Shown here: one piece after another, positions 28,541-38,135 of the stretch | How the letters are laid out: the number at the start of each line of letters is the position of its first letter | Numbering within the stretch: position 1 is the stretch's first letter | NCBI RefSeq assembly: GCF_016518545.1 | Contig: NZ_JACVTO010000002.1 | Location: forward strand, 298,706 to 362,705 | DNA length: 64,000 nucleotides | Direction of reading: 5' to 3' | Origin: Pseudomonas sp. S30 | Lineage (GTDB): Bacteria; Pseudomonadota; Gammaproteobacteria; Pseudomonadales; Pseudomonadaceae | Program-made: the position numbers and the translations under genes | Notes under the pieces: generated by a model | Told to the model about the DNA's origin: nothing | Seen by the model: only the letters and a program-made list of their open reading frames with translations | The model's database searches: none

Positions 28541-29059
28541 ATGACGACATCACTCCCCCTCAGCCTGATCGCCGCGTTGGCCAGCAACCGCGTGATCGGC
28601 ATCGACAACTCCATGCCCTGGCACCTGCCGGGGGACTTCAAGTACTTCAAGGCCACCACCCTGGGCAAGCCGATCATCATGGGACGCAAGACCTGGGATT
28701 CGCTGGGGCGGCCGTTGCCGGGTCGCCTGAACCTGGTGGTCAGCCGACAGCCAGGGCTGACATTGGCGGGGGCCGAGGTGTTCGCCTCGCTGGAGGCGGC
28801 GGTCCAACGTGCCGAGCAATGGGCGCACGAGCACGGCGTGGACGAGCTGATGCTGATCGGCGGCGCGCAGTTGTATGGGCAGGCGCTGGAAAAGGGGCTG
28901 GTCAGCCGGATGTACCTGACCCGGGTGGAGCTGGCGCCCGAAGGCGACGCCTGGTTTCCCGAGTTCCAGGCCCAGCAGTGGGCGCTGACGTCCAGCGAGC
29001 GGCAGGTCGAGGAGGGCAAGCCCGTGTATCACTTCGAGGTGTGGGACAGGCGGGCGTAG
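28541..29059 (+). CDS. folA: Dihydrofolate reductase
   Basis: FolA reduces dihydrofolate to tetrahydrofolate with NADPH and is the target of trimethoprim. The 172 residues include LIAALASNRVIGIDN, MPWHLPGDFKYFK with the active-site acid, IMGRKTWDSLG, and the NADPH-binding LMLIGGAQLYG. The ATG at 28541 gives the standard length. It stands alone, divergent from the DUF2868 gene and convergent with the cystine symporter gene. It regenerates folate oxidised by ThyA. Confidence 0.96.
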   Translation: MTTSLPLSLIAALASNRVIGIDNSMPWHLPGDFKYFKATTLGKPIIMGRKTWDSLGRPLPGRLNLVVSRQPGLTLAGAEVFASLEAAVQRAEQWAHEHGVDELMLIGGAQLYGQALEKGLVSRMYLTRVELAPEGDAWFPEFQAQQWALTSSERQVEEGKPVYHFEVWDRRA

Positions 29060-29143
29060 GCCCAGGTCTGCCCGCGAGCGCCGGCCGGGCCGCAGCGCAC
29101 GGCCCTTCACCTGCCTCGCGGGAGAATCCACCTACTCACGCCG

Positions 29144-30535
29144 TCAGCTATGGCTCAGCTCGGCATGCTCGTCGTCGGCCAGCACCGCCTTGTCGGTCTG
29201 CTTGAGCAACTGGCTGGTGACCACGCCGGCGGTCATCGAGCCGTTGACGTTCAGTGCCGTACGCCCCATGTCGATCAGCGGCTCGACCGAAATCAGCAAG
29301 GCCACCAGCTCCACTGGCAAGCCCATCGCCGGCAGCACGATCAGGGCGGCGAAGGTCGCGCCGCCCCCGACGCCGGCCACGCCGGCCGAGCTGAGGGTGA
29401 CGATGGCCACCAGGGTGGCGATCCACAGCGGGTCGAAGGTGTCGATGCCCACCGCCGGAGCCACCATCACCGCCAGCATGGCCGGATACAGGCCCGCGCA
29501 ACCGTTCTGACCGATGGTGGCGCCGAACGAGGCACTGAAGCTGGCGATCGACGGCGGTACGCCCAGGCGCTGGGTCTGCGCCTCGATGTTCAGCGGAATG
29601 CTGGCGGCGCTGGAGCGGCTGGTGAAGGCGAAGGTCAGCACGGGCCAGACCTTGCGCAGAAAGCGCAGCGGGCTGACCCCGGTGAGCGCGAGGATCACGC
29701 CGTGGACCACGAACATCAGGCCCAGCCCCAGGTACGACACCACCACGAAACTGCCCAGCTTGAGGATGTCCTCCAGGTTCGAGCTGGCGACCACCTTGGT
29801 CATCAGCGCCAGCACGCCGTAGGGGGTCAGCTTCATCACCAGGCGCACCAGGCGCATCACCCAGGCCTGCAGCACGTCGATGGCCGACAGGGCGCGCAGG
29901 CCCTTGTCCTGGTCGTCCTTGATCAGTTGCAGCGCGGCAAGGCCGAGGAACACGGCGAAGATCACCACGCTGATGATCGAGGTCGGCTTGGCCCGTGCCA
30001 GATCGGCCACCGGGTTGCTGGGGATGAACGACAGCAGCAGGCGCGGGATGTCGAGGTCGGCGACCTTGCCGGCGTAGTCGCTGTTGATCGTCTGCATGCG
30101 CGCGGTTTCCTGCGCGCCGGCCACCAGGCCTTCGGCGCTGAGGCCGAACAGGTTGGTCAGGGCGATACCGATCAGCGCGGCGATCGCCGTGGTCAGCAGC
30201 AGTGTGCCGATGCTCAGCACGCTGATCCGGCCCAGCGAAGAGGCGCTGTGCAGGCGCGCCACGGCGCTGAGGATCGACGCGAAGATCAGCGGCATGACGA
30301 TCATCTGCAACAGCCCGACATAGCCGTTGCCGACCAGGTCGAGCCAGCCGATGGTGGCCTTGAGTACCGGATGGCCGGCGCCGTACAGGGCATGCAGGAC
30401 CAGGCCGAACAGCACGCCCAGCACCAGGCCGAGCAGCACTTTCCTGGCCAGGCTCCAATCGGTACGGCGGGTTTGCGCCAGGCCCAGCAGCAGGGCCAGG
30501 AACGCCAGCAGGTTGAGGGAAAGCGGCAGGGTCAT
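29144..30535 (-). CDS. tcyP: L-cystine:cation symporter (TcyP/YdjN-like)
   Basis: A 463-residue dicarboxylate/amino acid:cation symporter family protein, the same length as E. coli YdjN (TcyP) and very similar along its length from memory ([73 protein letters not shown]). It imports L-cystine across the inner membrane. The start is ATG 30535 with GGAG 5 nt upstream. The 244 bp upstream are AT-rich and hold an imperfect dyad (GTTATT 30631-30636 / AATAAC 30654-30659). CysB control is known for E. coli tcyP but only inferred here. Confidence 0.88.
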   Translation of the reverse strand: MTLPLSLNLLAFLALLLGLAQTRRTDWSLARKVLLGLVLGVLFGLVLHALYGAGHPVLKATIGWLDLVGNGYVGLLQMIVMPLIFASILSAVARLHSASSLGRISVLSIGTLLLTTAIAALIGIALTNLFGLSAEGLVAGAQETARMQTINSDYAGKVADLDIPRLLLSFIPSNPVADLARAKPTSIISVVIFAVFLGLAALQLIKDDQDKGLRALSAIDVLQAWVMRLVRLVMKLTPYGVLALMTKVVASSNLEDILKLGSFVVVSYLGLGLMFVVHGVILALTGVSPLRFLRKVWPVLTFAFTSRSSAASIPLNIEAQTQRLGVPPSIASFSASFGATIGQNGCAGLYPAMLAVMVAPAVGIDTFDPLWIATLVAIVTLSSAGVAGVGGGATFAALIVLPAMGLPVELVALLISVEPLIDMGRTALNVNGSMTAGVVTSQLLKQTDKAVLADDEHAELSHS

Positions 30536-30779
30536 CGAAGCTCCATGAAGCACAGGTTGGGAATCGCCTCTGCGAGCGATTGCGAGCGGAAATGCTAACA
30601 GTATGAAAAGAAGCGAATGTATACCTATGGGTTATTTCGATAGTCGCTTATGGAATAACGACCTGTCGCCTACAGACAATCAACGCGCCGTTTCGAAAGG
30701 GGCGGGTGTCGCTGACAGACCCATCCTTGTCACCGATCCTCAGTAGGCTTGGGCGGTCCCCCTTCGGAGAAACCTTCTG

Positions 30780-31835
30780 ATGACCCTGCGCAGACTTCTC
30801 GCCGGCAGCCTCGCCGCATTGATCAGCACCGCCACCTGGGCGGCCACCGAGCTTCGGCACTGGCCCACCGACGCCGCTCGGCAACTGGACGCAATGATCG
30901 CCGCCAACGCTCACAAGGGTAACTACGCCGTCTTCGACATGGACAACACCAGCTATCGTTTCGATCTGGAAGAAGCCTTGCTGCCGTTCATGGAGAACAA
31001 AGGGTTGCTGACCCGCGAGTCCCTCGACCCCTCGCTGAAACCGATTCCCTTCAAGGACACCGCCGAGCACAAGGAAAGCCTGTTCAGCTACTACTACCGC
31101 CTGTGCGAAATCGATGACATGGTGTGCTATCCCTGGGTGGCGCAGGTATTTTCAGGGTTCACGCTCAAGGCGCTGAAAGTCCAGGTCGACGAGCTGATGG
31201 CCTCGGGCAAGCCGATTCCGGTCACCTATTTCGACGGCGATCAGCTCAAGTCCACCGAAGTGCAACCGCCCAAGGTCTTCACCGGCCAGGCCGAGCTGTA
31301 CAACAAGCTTATGGAGAACGGCATCGAGGTCTATGTGATCTCGGCGGCTTCCGAAGAGCTGGTGCGCATGGTCGCCTCGGACCCGAAGTACGGCTACAAC
31401 GTCAAGCCGCAGAACGTCATCGGCGTCAGCCTGCTGCTCAAGGACCCTGCCAGCGGTGCGCTGACCACCGCGCGCAAGCAGATCGCCGCCGGTCACTATG
31501 ACCCCACGGCCAACGAAAACCTCGAACTGACGCCCTACCTGTGGACACCCGCCACCTGGATGGCGGGCAAGCAGGCGGCCATCCTGACCTACATCGACGA
31601 GTGGAAGCGCCCGGTGCTGGTGGGCGGCGACACGCCCACCAGCGACGGCTACATGCAGTTTCACGGGGTCGATGTGAGCAAGGGCGGCATCCACCTGTGG
31701 ATAAACCGCAAGCCCAAGTACCTGGAGCAACTCAACGGCATGATCGCCAGCAACGCCGCGGCTCAGGCGCGCGAGGGCCTGCCGGTGACCGCGGACAAGA
31801 ACTGGGTGATCGTCACCCCGGAGCAGATCCAGTAG
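30780..31835 (+). CDS. pchP: Secreted phosphorylcholine phosphatase (HAD type)
   Basis: A 351-residue periplasmic HAD-superfamily phosphatase with a signal peptide at residues 1-22 (cleavage after TWA). Motif I is FDMDNTSYRF with both catalytic aspartates, motif II is VISAASEELV, the lysine is in TARKQIAAGHYD, and motif IV is VGGDTPTSDGYM. It resembles P. aeruginosa PchP, which releases phosphate from phosphorylcholine so that choline can be used as a carbon, nitrogen and osmoprotectant source. A GGAG-type site lies upstream of the ATG. It stands alone, divergent from tcyP with 244 bp between the starts. Confidence 0.85.
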   Translation: MTLRRLLAGSLAALISTATWAATELRHWPTDAARQLDAMIAANAHKGNYAVFDMDNTSYRFDLEEALLPFMENKGLLTRESLDPSLKPIPFKDTAEHKESLFSYYYRLCEIDDMVCYPWVAQVFSGFTLKALKVQVDELMASGKPIPVTYFDGDQLKSTEVQPPKVFTGQAELYNKLMENGIEVYVISAASEELVRMVASDPKYGYNVKPQNVIGVSLLLKDPASGALTTARKQIAAGHYDPTANENLELTPYLWTPATWMAGKQAAILTYIDEWKRPVLVGGDTPTSDGYMQFHGVDVSKGGIHLWINRKPKYLEQLNGMIASNAAAQAREGLPVTADKNWVIVTPEQIQ

Positions 31836-31860
31836 CGCAACTGCCCCGGGATATAAGGGC

Positions 31861-33273
31861 TCACGCCTTGAGCAGGTGCTTCCAGGCGCGGCTCTGCTCG
31901 ATGGCGCGGGCCAGGTCGATGCGTGCTTCGAGCAAGGTATCGGCCTCGGTCGGTGCCTCGTCGTCCTGCTCGTCGGGCGAGGCTTCGCCCAACGGCCGCT
32001 CGGCCAGCTCATGCAGCTTTCTCAGGTCGCCGTACAAGCGGTCCAGCTGTGGCGCCTCCAGCACCTGACGGGCGTGGTGCAGCCAGGCCAGCAACTGCTC
32101 GATGCGCGGCAACTGCTCGCCCAGGTCTTCCGGACGCTGGATGTACAGCGGCAGCTTCAGGGCGCGGCCTTCCTCGCCGAGCTGGTGCAGCAACCAACTG
32201 GCCAGCTGCGCCAGGCCCTGACGCTCGCCACGGCCCTTGCGCTCGGCGGTCCAGGCGCGAGCCAGCAACCAGCGCGAGGTTTCCAGAGAGAACTGGCCCC
32301 AGCGCGGGTCTTCGAGTTCCTCGGCGAACTGCTCGGGTGCGGCGCGACGGATGTCTTCGTCGTCATTGCCCGCCTGCACCAGTGGGCGCCAGTCTTCGAG
32401 CAGGGCGTCCAGACGGCTGCGCAGGTCGCGCGTGCTGGCGCGCGGTGCGGCTTGGCCGAGGCTGGCGGTGAGCGCACGCAGCTCGGCCAGGCACTGCACC
32501 CATTCCTGCAGCAGGCGCCAGTGGCCCGTGTGACGGTACTGCTCGGCCAGGCGCTGGCTGCTGCCCAGCAGTTGCCAGGCCAGGGCGGCGTAGGCGTCGT
32601 CCAGGGTCATCTCGGCGTCCAGCTCCACCTGGGGCAGGCTCAGCTCGTAGCTGTCCGGCTCCATCAGGCGATAGCCACGCTCGGCCTTGCTGATGTCGCA
32701 GGGCATCAGAGCCAGGCTGGCGGCCAGCTCGGCGGCCAGTTCCAGCAGCGCTTCAGGAGCGCCTTCGCGCAGCTCCAGCTCCAGCTCGCAGATCGCTTCC
32801 TTGCGCTTGCCGGCGATGACGAAACCCTGGTCCAGGGCGGCTTCGATCACCACCTTGGCCTTGCCGCGGCCCCAGGAGATTTCTGCGAACTCACGGGTGA
32901 AGTCGGTGGTGAACAACGGCTTGATGGTTTTCTTGTCCAGCGCGGCCAGCGACTCGGGCCAGCAGCTGGCATCGAGCTTCTTCAGGTCCAGCTTGACCTT
33001 GTCCAGCGGCCATTCGTACTCGTTGCGCGCCGACAGCCCGGCCACGCTCTGGCCACGGCACTTGAGGGTCTGGATGATGGCCTCGCCGTCACGGCGCAGG
33101 CGCAGGGCCACGCGCGCGGCTGCCAGATCACGCTCCGGGGTGTCGAAGTACTGGTTGAGCAGCTCGCGGGTCTGCCAGCCGGACTTGTTGCGCTTCTTCA
33201 GCAAGGGGTGCTCGCGCAGGGCGGCAAGGGTCTCGCGGCTGGCGCGGAGCTTGAGTTCGGTTTCTGTGTGCAT
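31861..33273 (-). CDS. CYTH-CHAD domain protein, probable inorganic triphosphatase
   Basis: A 470-residue cytosolic protein with two domains. Residues 1-200 form a CYTH domain beginning with the ExExK motif (Glu4, Glu6, Lys8), with basic strands RVALRLRRDG and TLKCRG that bind triphosphate. Residues about 220-470 form a helical CHAD domain rich in Arg, Glu and Trp, a polyphosphate-binding fold. E. coli YgiF has the same order and hydrolyses tripolyphosphate. It is convergent with pchP (26 bp) and divergent from argE (about 170 bp between the starts). Confidence 0.87.
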   Translation of the reverse strand: MHTETELKLRASRETLAALREHPLLKKRNKSGWQTRELLNQYFDTPERDLAAARVALRLRRDGEAIIQTLKCRGQSVAGLSARNEYEWPLDKVKLDLKKLDASCWPESLAALDKKTIKPLFTTDFTREFAEISWGRGKAKVVIEAALDQGFVIAGKRKEAICELELELREGAPEALLELAAELAASLALMPCDISKAERGYRLMEPDSYELSLPQVELDAEMTLDDAYAALAWQLLGSSQRLAEQYRHTGHWRLLQEWVQCLAELRALTASLGQAAPRASTRDLRSRLDALLEDWRPLVQAGNDDEDIRRAAPEQFAEELEDPRWGQFSLETSRWLLARAWTAERKGRGERQGLAQLASWLLHQLGEEGRALKLPLYIQRPEDLGEQLPRIEQLLAWLHHARQVLEAPQLDRLYGDLRKLHELAERPLGEASPDEQDDEAPTEADTLLEARIDLARAIEQSRAWKHLLKA

Positions 33274-33442
33274 CGCTGGCTCGAAGGAAGGCGTGAGTGG
33301 TGCAGAGTCTACAGGAGTCGGCCGAGGGCTGCCGGGTTGTGGTGGCGTTCTGGCAGGCGACCGGCGCGGTGCCGCGTGACAGGCTTGCCCTGCCCGCCGG
33401 AGTGATTGCTATGATGCCCCCATGCTCTCGAGGAGTCCGTGT

Positions 33443-34585
33443 ATGCCGTTGCCATCGTTCAAAGACCAGTTCGCCGCGCTGATCGCCGCGCCCTCGGTCA
33501 GTTGCACCCAGCCGGCACTGGATCAGTCCAACCGTGTGGTCATCGACCTGCTCGCCGGCTGGCTGGACGACCTGGGTTTTCGCTGCGAAATCCAGCAGGT
33601 GACCCCCGGCAAGTTCAACCTGCTGGCCAGCCGTGGCAGTGGCCCTGGCGGGCTGGTGCTGGCCGGCCACAGCGATACCGTGCCATTCGACGAGCAGTTG
33701 TGGAGCAGCGACCCGCTCAAGCTCACCGAGGTGGACGGCCGCTGGATCGGGCTCGGCAGCTGCGACATGAAGGGGTTTTTCGCCCTGGTGATCGAGGCGG
33801 TGCTTCCCCTGCTGGCGCACGATTTCAAGCAGCCGCTGCTGATCCTCGCCACCTGCGACGAAGAAAGCTCGATGTCCGGCGCCCGCGCTCTGGCCGAAGC
33901 CGGGCAGCCCCTCGGGCGTGCGGCGGTGATCGGCGAGCCCACCGGGCTCAAGCCGATCCGCATGCACAAGGGCATCCTGATGGACCGCATCGACATTCTC
34001 GGTCGCAGCGGCCATTCGTCGGATCCCAGCCTGGGCAATAGCGCGCTGGAGGCGATGCACGCGGTGATGGGCGAGCTGATGGGCCTGCGCCAGCAGTGGC
34101 AGCAGACCTACCGCAACCCGCAGTTCAGCGTGCCCACGCCCACCTTGAACCTGGGCTGCATCCATGGCGGCGACAACCCCAACCGCATCTGCGGCCAGTG
34201 CGCCCTGGAGTTCGACCTGCGCCCGTTGCCAGGCATGGACGTGGAGCAGTTGCGCGCGGCGATCCGCGAAAAGCTGGTGCCGCTGGCCGAGCGCCACGCC
34301 GTGCGCATCGACTACGCGCCGCTGTTTCCCGAGGTGCCGCCGTTCGAGCAGCCTGCCGATGCCGAGCTGGTGCAACTGGCCGAGCGCCTCACCGGTCACC
34401 GCGCCGAGGCGGTGGCCTTCGGCACCGAAGCGCCGTATCTTCAGCAGCTCGGCTGCCAGACCATCGTGCTCGGGCCTGGCGACATCGCCTGTGCCCACCA
34501 GCCTGGCGAATACCTTGAAATGTCTCGCATCGAGCCTACCGTGCAGCTGTTGCGTGACCTGATCCGGCATTACTGCCTGAACTGA
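33443..34585 (+). CDS. argE: Acetylornithine deacetylase
   Basis: ArgE removes acetyl from N2-acetylornithine to give ornithine for arginine synthesis. It is an M20-family zinc peptidase of 380 residues, with metal ligands in LAGHSDTVPFDE, GSCDMKGFFAL, TCDEESSMSGA and near the C-terminus in ACAHQPGEYLEM. AGGAG lies 7 nt before ATG 33443. argA follows 124 bp downstream on the same strand. Pseudomonads usually recycle acetyl through ArgJ, so ArgE may be auxiliary or act on other acylated substrates. Confidence 0.9.
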   Translation: MPLPSFKDQFAALIAAPSVSCTQPALDQSNRVVIDLLAGWLDDLGFRCEIQQVTPGKFNLLASRGSGPGGLVLAGHSDTVPFDEQLWSSDPLKLTEVDGRWIGLGSCDMKGFFALVIEAVLPLLAHDFKQPLLILATCDEESSMSGARALAEAGQPLGRAAVIGEPTGLKPIRMHKGILMDRIDILGRSGHSSDPSLGNSALEAMHAVMGELMGLRQQWQQTYRNPQFSVPTPTLNLGCIHGGDNPNRICGQCALEFDLRPLPGMDVEQLRAAIREKLVPLAERHAVRIDYAPLFPEVPPFEQPADAELVQLAERLTGHRAEAVAFGTEAPYLQQLGCQTIVLGPGDIACAHQPGEYLEMSRIEPTVQLLRDLIRHYCLN

Positions 34586-34709
34586 ATATCCACCGTTTCG
34601 ATTCGTTCTGCCCAGAGGAGACCGCGCGTGACCGCAAGCCTGTTCCGACGATGACGTTCGACCGTTGTGCGCCTTCACCTGTCTCGTTCACCTAGCCACA
34701 GGCCCTGTC

Positions 34710-36008
34710 ATGCCCGAATACGTCACCTGGTTGCGTCACGCTTCTCCCTACATCAATGCCCATCGCGACTGCACCTTCGTGGTCATGCTGCCGGGCGACG
34801 GGGTAGAGCACCCCAACTTCGGCAACATCGTCCACGACCTGGTGCTGCTGCACAGCCTCGGCGTGCGCCTGGTGCTGGTCCACGGCTCGCGCCCGCAGAT
34901 CGAGAGCCGCCTGGCCGAGCGCGGCCTCGAGCCACGCTATCACCGTGGCCTGCGCATCACCGACGCGCCGACCCTGGACTGCGTGATCGACGCCGTCGGC
35001 GCCTTGCGCCTGGCCATCGAGGCACGCCTGTCCATGGACATTTCCGCCTCGCCCATGCAGGGCTCGCGCCTGCGGGTGGCCAGCGGCAACCTGGTGACGG
35101 CGCGGCCCATCGGTGTGCTCGAAGGGGTGGACTACCACCACACCGGCGAAGTCCGTCGCATCGACCGCAAGGGCATTGGTCGGCTGCTCGACGAGCGCTC
35201 CATCGTGCTGCTGTCGCCGCTGGGGTATTCGCCCACCGGCGAGATCTTCAACCTGGCCTGCGAAGACGTGGCCACCCGCGCCGCCATCGAACTGGGCGCC
35301 GACAAGCTGCTGCTGTTCGGTGCCGAGCCGGGCCTGCTGGACGAGCAGGGCCGGCTGGTGCGCGAATTGCGCCCACAGCAGATTCCCGCCCACCTGCAAC
35401 GCCTGGGCAGCGACTACCAGGCCGAGCTGCTCGATGCTGCCGCCGAGGCCTGCAAGGGCGGCGTGGCGCGCAGTCATATCGTCAGTTACGCCGAGAACGG
35501 CGCGCTGCTCACCGAGCTGTTCACCCGGGATGGCGGCGGTACGCTGGTGGCCCAGGAGCAGTTCGAGATCGTCCGCGAGGCGAGCATCGAGGACGTCGGT
35601 GGCCTGCTTGACCTGATCAGCCCGCTGGAGGAGCAGGGCATTCTGGTGCGCCGCTCGCGCGAGGTGCTGGAGCGGGAGATCGAGCAGTTCAGCGTGGTCG
35701 AGCGTGACGGCATGATCATCGCCTGCGCGGCGCTGTATCCGATCGCCGAGTCCGAGGCGGGCGAGCTGGCGTGTCTGGCGGTGAACCCGGAGTACCGCCA
35801 TGGCGGGCGCGGCGACGACCTGCTCGAGCGCATCGAAACGCGGGCACGGCAGGCGGGGCTCAAGACCCTGTTCGTGCTGACGACGCGCACGGCGCACTGG
35901 TTCCGCGAGCGCGGTTTCCAGCCCAGCGGCGTGGAACGACTGCCGGCGGCGCGGGCGTCGATGTACAACTATCAGCGCAATTCGAAGATCTTCGAGAAAG
36001 GGTTGTAG
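34710..36008 (+). CDS. argA: Amino-acid N-acetyltransferase (N-acetylglutamate synthase)
   Basis: ArgA makes N-acetylglutamate, the entry to arginine synthesis, and is the arginine-inhibited step. The 432 residues comprise an amino-acid-kinase-like domain (about 1-280, with VLVHGSRPQIESRL) that binds arginine and a C-terminal GNAT domain (about 290-432, with ACLAVNPEYRHGGRGDDLL as the acetyl-CoA loop). The ATG at 34710 gives the usual length; 15 in-frame codons upstream are not conserved. A strong terminator follows at 36071. Confidence 0.96.
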   Translation: MPEYVTWLRHASPYINAHRDCTFVVMLPGDGVEHPNFGNIVHDLVLLHSLGVRLVLVHGSRPQIESRLAERGLEPRYHRGLRITDAPTLDCVIDAVGALRLAIEARLSMDISASPMQGSRLRVASGNLVTARPIGVLEGVDYHHTGEVRRIDRKGIGRLLDERSIVLLSPLGYSPTGEIFNLACEDVATRAAIELGADKLLLFGAEPGLLDEQGRLVRELRPQQIPAHLQRLGSDYQAELLDAAAEACKGGVARSHIVSYAENGALLTELFTRDGGGTLVAQEQFEIVREASIEDVGGLLDLISPLEEQGILVRRSREVLEREIEQFSVVERDGMIIACAALYPIAESEAGELACLAVNPEYRHGGRGDDLLERIETRARQAGLKTLFVLTTRTAHWFRERGFQPSGVERLPAARASMYNYQRNSKIFEKGL

Positions 36009-36070
36009 GCGACCCCGGGCCTGGTGAGCGGCTCCCAAGGCAGAGGCCGCCTGCGCCACAGCCGATGAAG

Positions 36071-36099
36071 AACGCCGCCCCTGGGGGCGGCGTTTTCGT
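36071..36099 (+). terminator. Rho-independent terminator between argA and spuI
   Basis: Perfect 11-bp arms (AACGCCGCCCC / GGGGCGGCGTT) with a 2-base loop are followed by TTCGTT. It lies between two convergent genes and is the clearest terminator in the window; it may also work for spuI on the other strand. Confidence 0.85.
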
Positions 36100-37476
36100 T
36101 CACACGGTGTGCAGGTACCAGTTGTACTCGAGGTCGGAGATCGAGTGCTCGAACTCCTCCAGCTCGCTCTCCTTGCACGCGACGAAGATGTCGATGTACT
36201 TCGGATCGATGTACTTGTTGAGGATCTCGCTGTCGTCCAGCTCGCGCAGGGCATCGCGCAGGTTGTTCGGCAGGCTCTGCTCCAGCTGCTCGTAGGAGTT
36301 GCCTTCGATCGGCTGGCCGGGCTCGATCTTGTTGGTCAGGCCGTGGTGCACACCGGCCAGGACCGCCGCCATCATCAGGTACGGGTTGGCGTCCGCCCCG
36401 GCGACGCGGTGCTCGATGCGCACGGCATCCGGCGAGCCGGTCGGCACGCGCAGGGCCACGGTGCGGTTGTCCAGACCCCAGCTCGGCGCGTTCGGCACGT
36501 AGAACTGGGCACCGAAGCGGCGGTAGGAGTTGACGTTGGGGCACAGGAACGCCATGGACGCGGGCAGGGTCTCGAGCACACCGCCGACCGCGTGACGAAG
36601 CGCGGCGTTCTGCTCGGGATCCTCGCTGGTGAAGATGTTGTTGCCATCCTTGTCCAGCACGGAAATATGTACATGCAGGCCGTTGCCAGCCTGGCCCGGG
36701 TAGGGCTTGGCCATGAAAGTGGTGTCCATCTCATGGTCGTAGGCGATGTTCTTGATCAGTCGCTTGAGCAGCACCGCGTAGTCGCAGGCCTTGAGCGGAT
36801 CGGGCACGTGGTGCAGGTTGACTTCGAACTGCGCCGGGGCGCTTTCCTTGACGATGGCGTCGGCAGGAATACCCTGCTCCTTCGCGCCTTCGAGGATGTC
36901 CTGCAGGCAGTCGGCGTATTCGTCGAGGTCGTCGATCAGGTAGACCTGGGTCGACTGCGGACGCTTGCCGGAGATCGGCGAGCGCGGCGGTTGCGGGCGG
37001 CCGTTCACGTTCTCCTGGTCGATCAGGTAGAACTCCAGCTCGAATGCGGCGCAGATGGTCAGCCCCATGTCGGTGAACTTGCTCACCACCTGGCGCAGCA
37101 CTTCTCGCGGGTCGGCGAAGAACGGCTCGCCCTCGATTTCATGCATGGTCATCAGCAGCTGCGCGGTCGGGCGCTTCTGCCAGGGTTCGTTGGACAGGGT
37201 ATCGGGAATCGGATAGCAGATGCGGTCCGCATCGCCGATATCCAGGCCCAGGCCCGTGCTTTCGACGGTCGAGCCGTTGATGTCCAGGGCGAAGAGGGAG
37301 GCCGGCAGGTTGATGCCTTTCTCGTAAACCTTGTGAAGGCTCGTGCGTTCGATCCGTTTGCCACGAACCACACCATTCATATCTGCAATCAGAAGGTCAA
37401 CGTAGAGAACCTCAGGATGTTCCTTAAGGAACGCGTTCGCTTCGTTAAGCTGAACGGCACGCGGGGGTACCGACAT
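36100..37476 (-). CDS. spuI: Gamma-glutamylpolyamine synthetase
   Basis: A 458-residue glutamine-synthetase-family enzyme that joins glutamate to putrescine or other polyamines with ATP, the first step of the gamma-glutamylation route. GS-fold blocks are visible: FELEFYLID, the ATP/glutamate region NGLHVHISVLDKDG, NSYRRFGAQFYVPN and RIEHRVAGADANPYLMMAA. The Tyr adenylylation loop of true GlnA is absent, as in PuuA-type enzymes. It has an AAAGGTG site before the ATG and is divergent from spuB across a 659-bp gap, as in P. aeruginosa, where spuI faces spuABCDEFGH. Confidence 0.9.
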   Translation of the reverse strand: MSVPPRAVQLNEANAFLKEHPEVLYVDLLIADMNGVVRGKRIERTSLHKVYEKGINLPASLFALDINGSTVESTGLGLDIGDADRICYPIPDTLSNEPWQKRPTAQLLMTMHEIEGEPFFADPREVLRQVVSKFTDMGLTICAAFELEFYLIDQENVNGRPQPPRSPISGKRPQSTQVYLIDDLDEYADCLQDILEGAKEQGIPADAIVKESAPAQFEVNLHHVPDPLKACDYAVLLKRLIKNIAYDHEMDTTFMAKPYPGQAGNGLHVHISVLDKDGNNIFTSEDPEQNAALRHAVGGVLETLPASMAFLCPNVNSYRRFGAQFYVPNAPSWGLDNRTVALRVPTGSPDAVRIEHRVAGADANPYLMMAAVLAGVHHGLTNKIEPGQPIEGNSYEQLEQSLPNNLRDALRELDDSEILNKYIDPKYIDIFVACKESELEEFEHSISDLEYNWYLHTV

Positions 37477-38135
37477 GATGCAACACCTTTGTTGTTAAAA
37501 ATATCAATCAAGGAGAGCTTGCAGAACCAGTCAATCGAAAAGCCAAACTGATGTCAAGCGGCGCTCCAAATGCCCTGAAATGGCACGCCGACGGCTGTTT
37601 TGCTGCATAGAAGGGCACGTCATTATCCGCTAAATCCGTATGAAAGGGCTACGCACGCCTAGCCGTATTTTATTTTTAACGGGGGTGTTGTGAAAAAAAA
37701 TGAACGACGCTAAGCTCGATCGCAACCCATAACAGTAATAATACGAGGGTCACATGGTCCGTCCGCCGCGACCTGCAAGCGCTGCCCGCGCTGTTCTGTC
37801 AGGTGTTTCCGACGCGTGCCGCCGAGCCCCTGCAAGCCAGGGTCATCCTGCGCATGCAGTGCTCGCAATAATTGACGACCATTATTCCTGGCTCTCTCGC
37901 CGTAACGATTTACCACACGCCTTTTTTACCTCCTGCCCAATCGACCCGCACCCCGACCGGCTGGCACGCGCCCGTCACGGTGGCTGCACTGCGCAGGGAG
38001 TTTTGCTTTGGTAACGTCCTGCATACAGAATCAACGCACGGGCCGGCAGTGGCCCGGCCGCGCCGTGGGTGTCACGCCCGGCGCCACTTGCGCCCAGGCC
38101 CGTGGGCCTGGGTCATATGACCTCCTGAGGTATTT
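37477..38135. other. Long spuI-spuB intergenic region
   Basis: This 659-bp gap should hold the divergent spu promoters. The first 270 bp are AT-rich with A- and T-tracts near 37670-37700 and a TAATAATACG near 37735. The rest is GC-rich. An 86-codon frame at 37754-38014 has a GAGGG just before its ATG, but its Pro/Arg/Ala-rich product has no family I recognise; it is probably not a gene. No remnant of spuA, which sits here in P. aeruginosa, is visible. Confidence 0.5.
38039..38122 (+). promoter_or_regulatory. Structured 5' leader of spuB
   Basis: Two hairpins and a palindrome come just before spuB: CGGGCC (38039-38044) / GGCCCG (38051-38056); CCCAGGCCC (38093-38101) / GGGCCTGGG (38104-38112); and GGTCATATGACC (38111-38122). 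The last ends 4 bp before the TGAGG ribosome-binding site. They may act as an operator or an attenuator; no T-tract follows. Confidence 0.45.

Noticed and set aside
29071..29122. CCCGCGAG / CTCGCGGG inverted repeat between folA and tcyP, considered as a REP element or terminator.
   Set aside because: The 36-nt loop and lack of a T-tract or clear REP consensus leave it unsupported.
37560..37620. TGGCAC followed by TTTTGCT upstream of spuI, considered as a sigma-54 promoter.
   Set aside because: The distance between the GG and GC elements is far longer than the fixed sigma-54 spacing.
37754..38014. An 86-codon frame in the spuI-spuB gap with GAGGG close to its ATG.
   Set aside because: The Pro/Arg/Ala-rich product has no recognisable fold or family, and the spacing of the site is too short to be convincing.
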